From Bifidobacterium aemilianum (GTDB lineage Bacteria > Actinomycetota > Actinomycetes > Actinomycetales > Bifidobacteriaceae), in the NCBI RefSeq assembly GCF_003315635.1, contig NZ_PDCG01000002.1:310001-374000 (forward strand): a stretch of DNA of 64,000 bases, read 5' to 3'. Each line of letters opens with the position of its first letter. The stretch's first letter is position 1. Shown here one piece after another: positions 28,873-38,300 of this stretch. Under the pieces are notes generated by a model. The model saw nothing but the letters and a program-made list of their open reading frames with translations, made no database searches and was not told where the DNA came from. Both the position numbers and the translations under genes were made by a program.

Positions 28873-29957
28873 AGCAATTCCCTCCTCATTGCCTCGCCTT
28901 GACCTTCCATCCGCGGATCCTGCCCTGGCTGGCTTGCAGCAGTCGCAAGATCCAAACCGGGCAATTGACCCGGCGCAGCAGGGGCGGTCCCAGAGTCTGC
29001 CTTGATGATATTCCTGGCCTGGTCGGCACACTCAGGCCCCAGATACACGCCGCCATGGGGCAACATGGAGGTATCGACCGGTGGATCCGGCCTCTCACTG
29101 CGCGGATATACGGCCAGGGTCTTGACCCACTCGCCCTGGGAGAGGAACTGGGCCAGGACCCAGCGAAAATGAGGCTGCCAGGGTGCCGCATCGACCGTTG
29201 CGAAAAAGCTGTAGGCGCCGTCATGCCCCTTGACCGGCCTGGACATGAAGCTTGTCATGTTCAGACCGGCGTCACGCATGAGGTCGAGAACCTTGGATAG
29301 GCTTCCGGCACCGGTATGCAGCAGGACGAAGGCGATGACCGTCTCGAACTCCCCCAGCTCCCGACGGCGATAGTCCTCCAACACGTCCAAAACCTCGCCT
29401 CTGGGGGCCAGGACCAGAAAGTCGGTGTGGGCATCCGCAAAGTCCTGTACAGAGTTGGCCAGGGTTTTCAACCCATATAGGGGACCGCAAATGGCGGGGC
29501 CCAGGGCCACCTGGCCGGGCATGAGATCTCGGCAGGCCGCAGCATTGGAGGTGGCAGGCAACTCCTCCAGGCCATGTTCCGCTGTGAACCGCCGGCACTG
29601 GGCCAGTCCGTGGTGGTGAGCGCATACCTGGGTCAGTCCGCCAGGATTCCGGACCTGTGCCTCATCCAGCACGAAGGCATCAAAGGCGACATTGATGGTC
29701 ACACGGGCGAAGGCGGCGATGTCCTTGGCATCTATCAGGGCATCAAGGTTGGGGACCACATAGCCCTCAACGTTATTCTCCCAAGCTATGACACCCCAAC
29801 CCTTCCCCCGCTGGACTGCGGTCATAATCTCTTCAACAGTGTCCAAGGGCTGGGGGGCAATAATAGCCTCTGGGGAGAGTGCTTCCATGACCTTAGAGGC
29901 CTCTATGGCCGCCTGATGGGTGAAGGTTCCCTGAGGACCCAGATAGTTGAGTCTCAT
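28866..29957 (-). CDS. pheA: Prephenate dehydratase
   Basis: PheA converts prephenate to phenylpyruvate for phenylalanine. The 363-residue protein begins MRLNYLGPQGTFTHQAA, the standard opening of the family, has the catalytic Thr region of the dehydratase domain and a C-terminal regulatory ACT domain (AGSLSKVLDLMRDAGLNMTSFMSRP region) with the phenylalanine-contact motif. There is no chorismate mutase domain. ATG 29957 follows GGGAGCGGCA and overlaps the upstream membrane-protein stop as ATGA. Confidence 0.94.
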   Translation of the reverse strand: MRLNYLGPQGTFTHQAAIEASKVMEALSPEAIIAPQPLDTVEEIMTAVQRGKGWGVIAWENNVEGYVVPNLDALIDAKDIAAFARVTINVAFDAFVLDEAQVRNPGGLTQVCAHHHGLAQCRRFTAEHGLEELPATSNAAACRDLMPGQVALGPAICGPLYGLKTLANSVQDFADAHTDFLVLAPRGEVLDVLEDYRRRELGEFETVIAFVLLHTGAGSLSKVLDLMRDAGLNMTSFMSRPVKGHDGAYSFFATVDAAPWQPHFRWVLAQFLSQGEWVKTLAVYPRSERPDPPVDTSMLPHGGVYLGPECADQARNIIKADSGTAPAAPGQLPGLDLATAASQPGQDPRMEGQGEAMRRELLW

Positions 29958-30442
29958 TGCCGCTCCCCCTGCTCGGCCCCTTCCCCTCCGGTCGCCGCAG
30001 CCTGGGTGGACGGGGTCATGTTGAAGCAGCGCGAGGGCAGGACCAGCACAAGCAGCTGCACCACGACCAGGCCGAAGAGCCAGAAGTAGCCGACATGCTG
30101 GGACCAATACGGAATGGGGGCGGAACCACCAAAGCCGATGGGAATCAGCACCTCTCCTCCCCTGCCACTGATGGCCAGAAGCCACAGGGCCGCAGAGGAG
30201 GAAATCAGATGCAGACCCAGACCAATAACACCGCTGCGTGAGCGGGCGCACCAGGCCGAAAGGCCCACGATGACCAAGGCCAGGACCCACCCATAGGGCA
30301 GGTTCCTTGAGGCTCCCATCCGGTGGGCGAAGGTGCCGATGAGAGCTACACCCATGCCAGCCAGCAAGCATACCAGCAGGCGTACGGCAGGTGTAAGCCT
30401 GTGGGACCAGGGCAGTTCATCGGCAGGGGCGGAAGCATTCAT
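29954..30442 (-). CDS. Small integral membrane protein, unknown
   Basis: A 162-residue protein with four hydrophobic segments (around residues 22-40, 50-65, 75-92 and 117-135) and a Gly/Glu-rich tail. I do not recognise a family. It is the first gene of a coupled block with pheA and tyrA (ATGA overlap), so it is made with the prephenate enzymes; a transport or unrelated envelope role is equally open. The start at 30442 (MNASAPADE) is chosen over a TTG at 30472; both have weak ribosome binding sites. Confidence 0.65.
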   Translation of the reverse strand: MNASAPADELPWSHRLTPAVRLLVCLLAGMGVALIGTFAHRMGASRNLPYGWVLALVIVGLSAWCARSRSGVIGLGLHLISSSAALWLLAISGRGGEVLIPIGFGGSAPIPYWSQHVGYFWLFGLVVVQLLVLVLPSRCFNMTPSTQAAATGGEGAEQGERQ

Positions 30443-30540
30443 GTCTACCAGTATGCCGCGCAACCCGAACAAAGACCATTACAGCCAGCACGGCATACTC
30501 CTCCAGCATGGAAATGGACCGCCTTGGGCGGCCAAATATG

Positions 30541-30568
30541 CGGGAAGCCACCCGTAAGTGGCTTCCCG
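30541..30568 (-). terminator. Terminator of typA
   Basis: A perfect 11-bp stem (CGGGAAGCCAC and its complement) with a 6-base loop lies 63 bases past the typA stop and is followed on the minus strand by CATATTTGG. Confidence 0.7.
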
Positions 30569-30630
30569 GCAATTGTACGCCTATGGATGGGGAACCTACC
30601 TCCTTGGGGAGCTCCCGAATCCAGTCGGCA

Positions 30631-32553
30631 TCAGGCATTGTTGTTCTGACGGCGCTGCTTGGCCCTCCACTTGTACCACTCGTCACGGTTGAGGATCAGC
30701 TTGCGCACACGGATGGATTCGGGCGTGACCTCCACGCACTCGTCCTCGTTGGCGAAGTCGAGGGCCTCCTCCAGGCTCATCTTGATGGGAGGGGTCAGGG
30801 TCTCCAGCACGTCGGCGGTGGCGGAGCGCATGTTGGTCATGTGCTTGGCCAAGGTGACGTTCACGTCCAGCTCGTCAGGCTTGTTGTTGACGCCCACAAT
30901 CTGGCCCTCATAGACGGGGTCCTGGGGGTCGACGAAGAAGTTGCCACGGGCCTGGAGCCGCTGCATGGCGTAGGGGGTGGCCACACCGGCACGGTCAGAG
31001 ACCATGGAGCCGTTCTGGCGGATGACGATCTGCCCGGCCCAGGGGGCGTAGCCTGCCGACAGGGAGGAGGCGATGCCGGTGCCGCGCGTGGCGGACAGCA
31101 GGGCGGTCCTGAAGCCGATCAGACCACGGGAGGGAACGGTGAACTCCAGCCGGACCCAGCCGGAGCCATGGTTGGTCATGGAGTCCATACGGCCCTTGCG
31201 GTCGGCCATGAGCTGGGTGACGGTGCCCATGTACTCCTCGGGCACGTCGATGGTGGTGTTCTCCATGGGCTCATTGATCTTACCGTCAATGGTCTTGGTG
31301 ACCACCTGGGGGCGGCCCACGGTCAGCTCGTAGCCTTCGCGGCGCATCTGCTCAGCCAGGATGGCCAGGGCCAGCTCACCACGGCCGAGGACCTCCCAAG
31401 CGTCGGGACGCTCGGTGGGCTTGACCTGGATGGAGACGTTGCCGATCAGCTCGCGGTCCAGACGGTCCTTGATCATACGGGCAGTCAGCTTGTGGTCCTT
31501 GCCCTCGGTACCGGCGATGGGTGAATCGTTGATGCCGAAGGTCATGGAGATGGCCGGCTCATCAACATGAATAAGGGGCAGGGGCTTGGGGTCTGAGGGG
31601 TCGACGATGGTCTCGCCGATCATGATGTCGTCGACACCGGCCACAGCCACGATGTCTCCAGGGCCGGCCTCGTCGACCGGGAATCGGTCCAGACCCTTGG
31701 TGCGCAGTATCTCGGTCAGCTTGAAGTTCTCGATGGAACCATCCACGCGGGAAAGGCCGTACTGCTTGCCCTTGAGCAGGGTGCCGTTGTAGATACGGAC
31801 CAGGCCAAGCCTGCCCAGGTAATCGGAGGCGTCGATGTTGGTCACATGGGCCTGGAGGGGAGCTCCCTCCTCGTACTCAGGGGCAGGAATGTTGGAGATG
31901 ATGGCGTCGAAGAGGGGTTCCAGATCCTCGTTGTCGGGCAGGCCGCCGTCCTCGGGCTGGTTGACCGAGGCGTAGCCCGCCTTGGCGGCGCAGTAGATGA
32001 CCGGCAGGTCCAGCAGGGAGTCCAAATCCAGGTCCACGCCTTCCTCGGACACATCCTGTGCCAGACCCAGCAGCAGGTCGGTGGACTCGGAGACGACCTC
32101 GGAGATGCGGGCATCGGGGCGGTCGACCTTGTTGACGCAGAGAATGACCGGCAGCTTGGCCTCCAGGGCCTTGCGCAAGACGAAGCGGGTTTGGGGCAGG
32201 GGGCCCTCGGAGGCGTCCACCAGGAGTACCACACCATCGACCATGGAGATGCCACGTTCCACCTCACCACCGAAATCGGCGTGGCCGGGGGTGTCGATCA
32301 CGTTGATGGTGATGCCTTCGGGGTGGCCGTACTTCTCTGCCAAGGGGCCGGTGTACTGGACGGCTGTGTTCTTGGCCAGAATGGTGATGCCCTTCTCACG
32401 TTCCAGGGCGTTGGAATCCATGACACGGTCGGGAACCTCCTCACGTTCGGAGAAGATGTGCGACTGCTGGAGCATCGCGTTGACCAGCGTGGTCTTACCG
32501 TGGTCAACGTGAGCCACAATCGCCACATTTCGAATATCGCCGCGTACTGCCAT
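30631..32553 (-). CDS. typA: Translational GTPase TypA/BipA
   Basis: TypA/BipA is a ribosome-associated GTPase that helps 50S assembly and stress adaptation. The 640-residue product has the GTP-binding motifs AHVDHGKTT, DTPGHADFGG and NKVDRPDAR, then the EF-G-like domains and the TypA-specific C-terminal domain (NGSMVSDRAGVATPYAM region). ATG 32553 is preceded by GAGAGGTTTCT; the open frame extends 28 codons upstream without support. It is a single gene. Confidence 0.97.
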   Translation of the reverse strand: MAVRGDIRNVAIVAHVDHGKTTLVNAMLQQSHIFSEREEVPDRVMDSNALEREKGITILAKNTAVQYTGPLAEKYGHPEGITINVIDTPGHADFGGEVERGISMVDGVVLLVDASEGPLPQTRFVLRKALEAKLPVILCVNKVDRPDARISEVVSESTDLLLGLAQDVSEEGVDLDLDSLLDLPVIYCAAKAGYASVNQPEDGGLPDNEDLEPLFDAIISNIPAPEYEEGAPLQAHVTNIDASDYLGRLGLVRIYNGTLLKGKQYGLSRVDGSIENFKLTEILRTKGLDRFPVDEAGPGDIVAVAGVDDIMIGETIVDPSDPKPLPLIHVDEPAISMTFGINDSPIAGTEGKDHKLTARMIKDRLDRELIGNVSIQVKPTERPDAWEVLGRGELALAILAEQMRREGYELTVGRPQVVTKTIDGKINEPMENTTIDVPEEYMGTVTQLMADRKGRMDSMTNHGSGWVRLEFTVPSRGLIGFRTALLSATRGTGIASSLSAGYAPWAGQIVIRQNGSMVSDRAGVATPYAMQRLQARGNFFVDPQDPVYEGQIVGVNNKPDELDVNVTLAKHMTNMRSATADVLETLTPPIKMSLEEALDFANEDECVEVTPESIRVRKLILNRDEWYKWRAKQRRQNNNA

Positions 32554-32726
32554 AGAAACCTCTCTTATGATTCTTTTCCTGTGCCCGAGCCGGCTCGAGA
32601 AACCTACTGGCCGCTGTTTACGCACAAACCCAAGCAATTCTAGCCATGGTTACCGACAGATAAGGCCACTGTCCCATCAGCCGGGACTCCAGGCTGGCGG
32701 CAACGCCCCGAGCCCAGGCGAAGCGG

Positions 32727-33497
32727 CTAATCCTCTTGGACGGCCGGCGGCACCAGGGAGCTTTCGCTGGGCATGAAGGGGGCAAGGGAGGGAAGCTGGT
32801 CCAAGGACTCCAAGCCCAACTTCTCTAGGAGCATGGGGGTGGTGACCAGGAAGGCCGCCCGCGTCTCGGCGTCGGCACCCTCCTCCCGGATGAGGCCGCG
32901 CACATTCAGGGAGCGGACGACACCATCGGAGTTGACCCCACGGATGGCCGCAATCTGGGCACGAGTGACGGGCTGGCGATAGGCCACGATCGCCAGGGCC
33001 TCCAAGGCCGCCTGGGAGAGTCGGGCCGTCTGCCCGTCGGAAACGAAGGCGGAGACCACCGGCTCGAAATCGACACGGTTGGCGTACTGCCAACCACGGG
33101 CCGTATGGCGCAGCTCGAAACCCCGGGGGGTCCGTCCGCTGACCGGGCCTGAAGCCGTGGGGTCGGGCAGACTGGCGCAGTCACCGCCATAATCGGCCTG
33201 CAACCCCTTAAGGGCCTCATCAACAGCAGCCTGGTCGACCGCCAGGACCCGGGCCAGGTCCTCAGCCTGCTGGGGCTGGTCGGTGACCATCAGGATGGCC
33301 TCAAGACAAGCCCGCAAGCCTCCGGGAAAATCCTCGACGTTGAAGTCGACATACTCAGGCCGACTGGCGCCAGCAGCTACTGGCGCTACGCCCTTGCCTG
33401 GAGCATCCCCAGCCTCAAGAGCCACTTGTCCAGCGGTGTTGCCGGCCTGGGGCAGCGACCCATTGTCCCGTGCGACTTCATCCTCATGTGCGCTCAT
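32727..33497 (-). CDS. scpB: Segregation and condensation protein B
   Basis: ScpB is the kite subunit of the SMC-ScpAB condensin complex. The 256-residue product has two winged-helix domains: the conserved region ARLSQAALEALAIVAYRQPVTRAQIAAIRGVNSDGVVRSL (quoted core ALAIVAYRQPVTRAQI) and the end GLIREEG and FLVTTPMLLEKLGL. About 70 low-complexity residues precede them. Start 33497 is favoured because GAGGAG lies seven bases upstream; an ATG at 33503 abuts that site. It follows scpA by 105 bases. Confidence 0.92.
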   Translation of the reverse strand: MSAHEDEVARDNGSLPQAGNTAGQVALEAGDAPGKGVAPVAAGASRPEYVDFNVEDFPGGLRACLEAILMVTDQPQQAEDLARVLAVDQAAVDEALKGLQADYGGDCASLPDPTASGPVSGRTPRGFELRHTARGWQYANRVDFEPVVSAFVSDGQTARLSQAALEALAIVAYRQPVTRAQIAAIRGVNSDGVVRSLNVRGLIREEGADAETRAAFLVTTPMLLEKLGLESLDQLPSLAPFMPSESSLVPPAVQED

Positions 33498-33602
33498 GGC
33501 CATCTCCTCACTCCCCACAACTGCCAGCAATCCCCATAGCGGCCGACTCCCCCGCCCGCCTGGCTGGCGACGGTCGGCAGTCCTGCTTCCACTCATGGCC
33601 AC

Positions 33603-34481
33603 TCATGCGAAATCACCCTGACTGACAGTCACATGGCCGCCGGCCGCCCCAGTTTCGGCCTCCTTGACCCAGCGCAGGTGAAGTGCCTCGAAAGGTCCCG
33701 TCTGCTTGAATTGGACCAGCCCCTGCTTGAAGAAGATCAATATGGCCAGAAAACGGGCGACAACCTCCAAGCTGCTGCCTGCGTTTTCCGTCAGTTGGTC
33801 AAAGGTCATGGAATGGCCCGACGCCAGACCGCGTAACTCGTCGCGCACATAATCCGACTGGGCCTGGAGGTCCACCAGGGGCACATGGAGCTGACTGATG
33901 GCCACCTCGCTGGCGGGGGCATTGGCGAAGACCTGTGCGGCCAGCAAGGCCAGCTGCTGGGGGGTGAGCGTCCATTCCAACTCCGGCAGGCTCGCGGCCG
34001 CCTGTGGGTCAAGATAGGCGGGGTGGGCGAATCGCCCGGAGTTCTCGGCCAAGCGCAGTTGAAAGTCTGCAGCCACCTCCTTGAAGGCCCGGTATTGGAG
34101 GAGTCTGGCGAAGAGGAGGTCACGCTCGCGCAGGGCCTCCATGCTCTGCTCATCGCGTTGGCCCTCGGCGTCACCTGGCAGCAGGGCCGCGCTCTTGGCC
34201 TCGACCAGAATGGAGGCCACATCCAGGAAGGAGCTGGCCTCCTCCATGTTGCTGGCCAGGTCCAGCCCCCGCACATAGGCCAGGAACTCCTCGGTGATGG
34301 CGGACAGGGAGAGCTCCGTGAGGTCCAGGCGCTTGTTGGCTATCATGCTCAGCAAGGCGTCGAAGGGCCCGGAGTAGACCTCCAGGTCCACGGAAAAGCC
34401 TGTTCCGTGGCCACTCCGGTCGCCGGTGACACCTTGAAGCTCGACTGCCTCCTCGGGCATGGGAAGGGTGGATTCATTCAT
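33603..34481 (-). CDS. scpA: Segregation and condensation protein A
   Basis: ScpA is the kleisin subunit bridging the heads of SMC. The 292-residue product shows the family opening FSVDLEVYSGPFDALLSMIANKRLDLTEL (core YSGPFDALLSMI), the conserved SSFLDVASILVEAKSAALLP, and a C-terminal winged helix ending FLAILIFFKQGLVQFKQ. The ATG follows GAGGTGGATCC. Order xerD-parA-scpA-scpB is the usual actinobacterial arrangement and suggests one transcript. Confidence 0.93.
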   Translation of the reverse strand: MNESTLPMPEEAVELQGVTGDRSGHGTGFSVDLEVYSGPFDALLSMIANKRLDLTELSLSAITEEFLAYVRGLDLASNMEEASSFLDVASILVEAKSAALLPGDAEGQRDEQSMEALRERDLLFARLLQYRAFKEVAADFQLRLAENSGRFAHPAYLDPQAAASLPELEWTLTPQQLALLAAQVFANAPASEVAISQLHVPLVDLQAQSDYVRDELRGLASGHSMTFDQLTENAGSSLEVVARFLAILIFFKQGLVQFKQTGPFEALHLRWVKEAETGAAGGHVTVSQGDFA

Positions 34482-34560
34482 GGATCCACCTCCTCATACA
34501 TCTTTGGAACCTCACAAGGGCCGGTCTAGGACCAGTCTGACCTTACTCTTGCCTGCCTGC

Positions 34561-35400
34561 TCAGGCCACAATCCTGCGGGCTATGAGCTCCCGGGACACC
34601 TCCCGGTACTCCTTGGCCGTCTTGTGGCTGGGGGCGTAGATGGTGATGGGCGCGGCGGCGACCGTGGAGTCGGGCAGCTTGATGGAACGGGAGATCACCG
34701 AGTGGAAGACCTTGTCGCTGAAGGCCTCATCAATGCGCTGCAGGACCTCCTCGCAGTGGAGGGTGTGGGTGAACATGGTGACCAGAACACCGTAGACCTC
34801 AAGGCTGGGGTTAATCCGGGCCTGGACTTTCTCTATGGACTGCATGAGCAGGGCCACACCACGCAGGGCGAAGAACTCCGCCGCCACGGGAATGATGACC
34901 CCGTCGGCCGCAGCCAGGGCGTTGACGGTCAGCAGCCCCAGGGATGGCTGGCAGTCGATGATGATGACATCGTACTCATCGCGCAGCTTGCGCAGCACAC
35001 CGGCAAGGATCTGCTCCCGACCCACCTCAGTGACCAGCTGGACCTCAGCAGCTGACAGGTCGATATTGGCCGGCATGATGTCAAGGTTCTCGAATTCGGT
35101 ATGCTGGACGACCTCATGGGCGTCGATGGAGGGATCGAAGAGGGCGTTGTAGACGGTCGCATCAAGGAGGTTGGCGTTGACGCCCAGCCCCACGGTTGCC
35201 GCGCCCTGTGGGTCGAAATCGACAATAAGCACACGGCGGCCATATTGGATCAACGCTCCGGCTATGTTGATGGACGAAGTAGTCTTACCGACGCCACCCT
35301 TCTGGTTGCACATGGCGATGACACGGGCCGGACCGTGTTGTTCGAGCGGTCCCGGCACTGGGAAGGTTTCATAGGTGCGTCCAAGCAAATCCGTAGGCAT
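34561..35400 (-). CDS. ParA-family ATPase
   Basis: A 279-residue ParA/Soj-type ATPase with the deviant Walker A KGGVGKTT near residue 34, Walker B IIIDCQPSLG and the DPQG signature. The gene sits next to scpA and xerD rather than beside parB and the origin, so it is the second, scp-linked ParA paralogue found in actinobacteria. Its role in segregation or SMC loading is inference. The start follows AAGGTGATGCT. Confidence 0.92.
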   Translation of the reverse strand: MPTDLLGRTYETFPVPGPLEQHGPARVIAMCNQKGGVGKTTSSINIAGALIQYGRRVLIVDFDPQGAATVGLGVNANLLDATVYNALFDPSIDAHEVVQHTEFENLDIMPANIDLSAAEVQLVTEVGREQILAGVLRKLRDEYDVIIIDCQPSLGLLTVNALAAADGVIIPVAAEFFALRGVALLMQSIEKVQARINPSLEVYGVLVTMFTHTLHCEEVLQRIDEAFSDKVFHSVISRSIKLPDSTVAAAPITIYAPSHKTAKEYREVSRELIARRIVA

Positions 35401-35506
35401 AGCATCACCTTATCAAGAGGTCTGTTCACCGGTACATGCCCAGTGTCTCGCAGTGCGTCCACCCCCCTGGGGGCCATGGTGGGAAAGCCTGCGGGATGTT
35501 TCCTCG

Positions 35507-36433
35507 CTACCGGGCCCTGGGGTGGGAGGACAGGTAGGTTTCAATGAGGTTCTCGGGGCTTACATGGGTGTAGATCTGCGTGGTGGTCACGGAGGCATGG
35601 CCCAGCAGCTCCTGGACGGTGCGGACATCGGCGCCACCCTGGATCAGATGGGTGGCATAGGAGTGTCGGAGGGTATGGGGGTGCAGGGGGCGGTCGATAT
35701 GGGCCCGCTCCCCGGCCTGTCTGGTGATCTCCCAGACCGATTGGCGCGAGAGCCTGCGCCCCCGCTTGTTCAGAAAGATGGCCCGGCGCTCAGGGCTGCC
35801 CTTGCCCCTGCCCTTGGCTTCCAGGGCCTGCCGTCCTCCTGCCAGATAGTCATCCAGGGACTGGCGGGCGTATGCGCCAAAGGGGACCAGGCGTTCCTTG
35901 GAGCCTTTGCCCATGAGCCTGACCACCTGCTCGTCCATGTCCAGGTCCGACAGGTCCGCTCCCACCGCCTCCGAGACCCGGCAACCGGTGGCATACATGA
36001 ATTCCAACAGAGCACTGTCCCGCAAGGCCACCGGATCATGACCTCCACCCAGGTCGGCGGCTTCCAGGAGCCTGCGGACCTCGTCCACGCTCAAGACGTC
36101 GGGCAGATGGCCGGAGGCCTTGGGAGCCTTGACACCAGCGGACACATCATCCTCAACCGCATGCTGGGCCAGGGCGAACCGGTGAAATTCGTGGAGGCTG
36201 GCCAGACGCCTGGCCTTGGACCGGGAGCTCTCCCCCGCCTGGTCCAAGACTGCGATGTAATCCTCCACATCCTGGCGGCCCACCTGCGCCAGGTCCGCCT
36301 TGCCCCTGGACTTCAGCCACTGCAGATAGCGCTCAATATCAGCCCGGTAGGCTGCCACCGTAGAGGCGGCCAGGCCTCGCTCCACGTCGATATGGGCGAT
36401 GAACTGCACCAGGAGCCGGTCTGTGTCGGTCAT
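35507..36433 (-). CDS. xerD: Tyrosine recombinase XerD
   Basis: XerD partners XerC at dif under FtsK control. The 308-residue product has the N-terminal SAM-like DNA-binding region and the catalytic residues in YATGCRVSEA, HTLRHSYATHLI and GHASVTTTQIYTH. It lacks the inserted linker seen in the other Xer gene and its position upstream of parA-scpAB identifies it as XerD rather than XerC. Confidence 0.92.
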   Translation of the reverse strand: MTDTDRLLVQFIAHIDVERGLAASTVAAYRADIERYLQWLKSRGKADLAQVGRQDVEDYIAVLDQAGESSRSKARRLASLHEFHRFALAQHAVEDDVSAGVKAPKASGHLPDVLSVDEVRRLLEAADLGGGHDPVALRDSALLEFMYATGCRVSEAVGADLSDLDMDEQVVRLMGKGSKERLVPFGAYARQSLDDYLAGGRQALEAKGRGKGSPERRAIFLNKRGRRLSRQSVWEITRQAGERAHIDRPLHPHTLRHSYATHLIQGGADVRTVQELLGHASVTTTQIYTHVSPENLIETYLSSHPRAR

Positions 36434-36561
36434 TGCGCAGCCTCTTTCCGGAAGTCCATAATCCCATCTATCCCATCACAAGTCAGTGATGCCAGCATAG
36501 GTTCCCAAGTCGGCGTTGCCAAGCAGTCCGGCCATCGCCTGGGTGACAGCAACTATGAAGA

Positions 36562-36583
36562 AACCCCGCCCAGGAGCGGGGTT
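36562..36583 (-). terminator. Terminator of the infC-rpmI-rplT operon
   Basis: An 8-bp GC-rich stem AACCCCGC/GCGGGGTT with a 6-base loop is followed on the minus strand by TCTTCAT. It lies 78 bases past the rplT stop and before xerD. Confidence 0.8.
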
Positions 36584-36661
36584 CTCACAGCTGTGACCGG
36601 CGCCATCAATACAGAACCCGGTCGTGGGGTTCGAATCTGGTCACCAGCCCAGGCACATGAC

Positions 36662-37045
36662 TCAGGCGGCGACCGGGGCGTTGACGTCCTCGGGCAGGGC
36701 GGCCTTGGCCTCAGCAACGATGGCCTTGAAGGTCTCGGGGTCGGAGACAGCCAGCTCGGCCAGGGCGCGACGGTCCAGGTCGATGCCGGTCAGGCGCAGG
36801 CCCTGCATGAAGCGGTTGTAAGTGATGCCTTCGGCGCGGACAGCGGCGTTGATGCGCTGGATCCACAGCTTACGGAAATCACCCTTGCGAGCCTTGCGGT
36901 CGCGGTAGTTGTAGGTAAAGGAGTGGAGCAGCTGTTCCTTGGCCTTGCGGTAGAGGCGGGAGCGCTGGCCGCGGTAACCGGAAGCCCTCTCCAGTACGAC
37001 GCGACGCTTCTTGTGGGCATTCACTGCGCGTTTTACACGAGCCAT
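36662..37045 (-). CDS. rplT: Ribosomal protein bL20
   Basis: A 127-residue basic protein of the large subunit, essential for early 50S assembly and, in other bacteria, an autoregulator of this operon. It begins [15 protein letters not shown] and contains [15 protein letters not shown] and YNRFMQGL, all standard for bL20. It is the last gene of infC-rpmI-rplT. Confidence 0.98.
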   Translation of the reverse strand: MARVKRAVNAHKKRRVVLERASGYRGQRSRLYRKAKEQLLHSFTYNYRDRKARKGDFRKLWIQRINAAVRAEGITYNRFMQGLRLTGIDLDRRALAELAVSDPETFKAIVAEAKAALPEDVNAPVAA

Positions 37046-37130
37046 AAGTATTTCCTCTTTCTAACTGACGCACCGAGACGTCTTGTTCATGACGCCTCTT
37101 GCCGACGTCCTATGCTTTGCAAACGGGGGT

Positions 37131-37328
37131 TCAGCGACCGCCGAGCAGCTTCTTCATGTTTTTGCTCTGAGCGGGAGCCAGCACCTGATCGGTGGACAGG
37201 GCGCGACGCTTGCGAGCCGACTTGTGCTCAAGATTGTGGCGCATGGAGCTACCGGCCTGCATCAGCTTGCCCGTGCCGGTGACGCGAACGCGCTTCTTGG
37301 CTGCGGAATTGGTTTTCATCTTCGGCAT
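37131..37328 (-). CDS. rpmI: Ribosomal protein bL35
   Basis: A 65-residue basic protein of the 50S subunit beginning [13 protein letters not shown] and ending [10 protein letters not shown]. The start at 37328 is set by the conserved first residues and the site AAGGAGGGCAGCA; the open frame continues upstream without meaning. Confidence 0.98.
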   Translation of the reverse strand: MPKMKTNSAAKKRVRVTGTGKLMQAGSSMRHNLEHKSARKRRALSTDQVLAPAQSKNMKKLLGGR

Positions 37329-37377
37329 TGCTGCCCTCCTTGTGATTGGGTCGCCACATGCTGCGGCGGCTCTTGGC

Positions 37378-37406
37378 ACCAAGACCTACCGGAAACCGGT
37401 CTTGGT
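37378..37406 (-). promoter_or_regulatory. Bulged hairpin between infC and rpmI
   Basis: ACCAAG pairs with CTTGGT (outer stem, 6 bp) and ACCGG with CCGGT (inner stem, 5 bp, 3-base loop), with ACCT bulged. It lacks a T-run, so it is not a plain terminator. In other bacteria bL20 binds a structure before rpmI or infC to repress the operon; that role is only a suggestion. Confidence 0.45.
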
Positions 37407-37418
37407 TAAGTTCTCTTA

Positions 37419-38300
37419 CTACTCGGAATCGCCCTTGGCCTTGGGCTTTGACCCGGCCTTGGCCGCGGACTTTGGCTTGGCTGCGGCGGGCTTGGTGCTC
37501 TTGCTCGCAGGCTTGGCGGCTGTCTTGTCGGCCTTTGCCTTGGATTGCTCTGCCTGGGATGCCACCGATTCCTTCATGATCTCGGCGGTCTTCTTGAGTT
37601 CGGTCTTCTCCTTGGCCTTGGCCTCCGCCTCGGCTGCCGTGGCCTTGCCGGCATCACCTTGCTCAACCTTGGCCTTCTGAGCCTCCATGCTTTCCTGCTT
37701 GGCTGCCAGACGCGCTGCCTGACGGGCCTGCCGTTCGGCACGGGACTCCGCACCACGACGACGCTGCTCGGACTGGGTGTGCACCTTCTTGGCCTTGGGC
37801 GCCAGGGTCATGATGATGTTGCGACCCTCCTGTTTGGGGTAGGACTCAACACTGCCCAGGTCCTCAACCTCGTTGGCCAGGCGTTCGAGAAGCTCCACAC
37901 CACCGATGGGACGGGACTGCTCACGGCCACGAAGCATGATGGTGACCTTGACCTTGTCGCCGCCTTGGAGGAAGCGAACCACATGTCCCTTCTTGACCTC
38001 GAAGTCGTGTTCGTCGATCTTCAGACGGAAACGAATCTCCTTGATCTCGGCAGAGCTTTGGTTACGGCGGGCCTCGCGGGCCTTGATCTTCTCGTTGTAC
38101 TTGTACTTGCCATAGTCGATAAGCTTGGCCACCGGAGGCTTGGCTTCCGGTGCCACCTCGACAAGATCGAGGTTCGCTTCCTTGGCCAGGTTCAACGCCA
38201 CGGTGGTGGCGATGACGCCGACCTGCTCGCTATTCGGGCCGATCAGGCGTACCTGGGGGACGCGAATCTCGTCGTTGATACGTGGTTCGACGCTGATAAT
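37419..38300 (-). CDS. infC: Translation initiation factor IF-3, with ATT start codon
   Basis: IF-3 keeps the 30S subunit free and checks start-codon choice. The product (293 residues from 38300) has the N-terminal domain [20 protein letters not shown]... seen in full, the linker [19 protein letters not shown] and the C-terminal domain ending LAPKAKK, followed by about 110 residues of Ala/Lys-rich tail typical of this group. Between an in-frame TGA upstream and a GTG at 38201 there is no ATG, GTG or TTG, yet the conserved domain begins at once after ATT at 38300, itself preceded by AAGGATTGGAGTC. ATT is therefore the start, as in other infC genes where rare starts allow autoregulation. Confidence 0.95.
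   Translation of the reverse strand: MISVEPRINDEIRVPQVRLIGPNSEQVGVIATTVALNLAKEANLDLVEVAPEAKPPVAKLIDYGKYKYNEKIKAREARRNQSSAEIKEIRFRLKIDEHDFEVKKGHVVRFLQGGDKVKVTIMLRGREQSRPIGGVELLERLANEVEDLGSVESYPKQEGRNIIMTLAPKAKKVHTQSEQRRRGAESRAERQARQAARLAAKQESMEAQKAKVEQGDAGKATAAEAEAKAKEKTELKKTAEIMKESVASQAEQSKAKADKTAAKPASKSTKPAAAKPKSAAKAGSKPKAKGDSE

Noticed and set aside
36604..36650. GGGTTCGAATC sequence like a tRNA T-loop
   Set aside because: The flanking bases do not pair into a T stem and no acceptor or anticodon arm is present.
35375..37282. 635-codon plus-strand frame across xerD, rplT and rpmI
   Set aside because: It is antisense to three well-supported genes and a terminator.
38201..38201. GTG 38201 as start of infC
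   Set aside because: It would remove half of the conserved N-terminal domain of IF-3.
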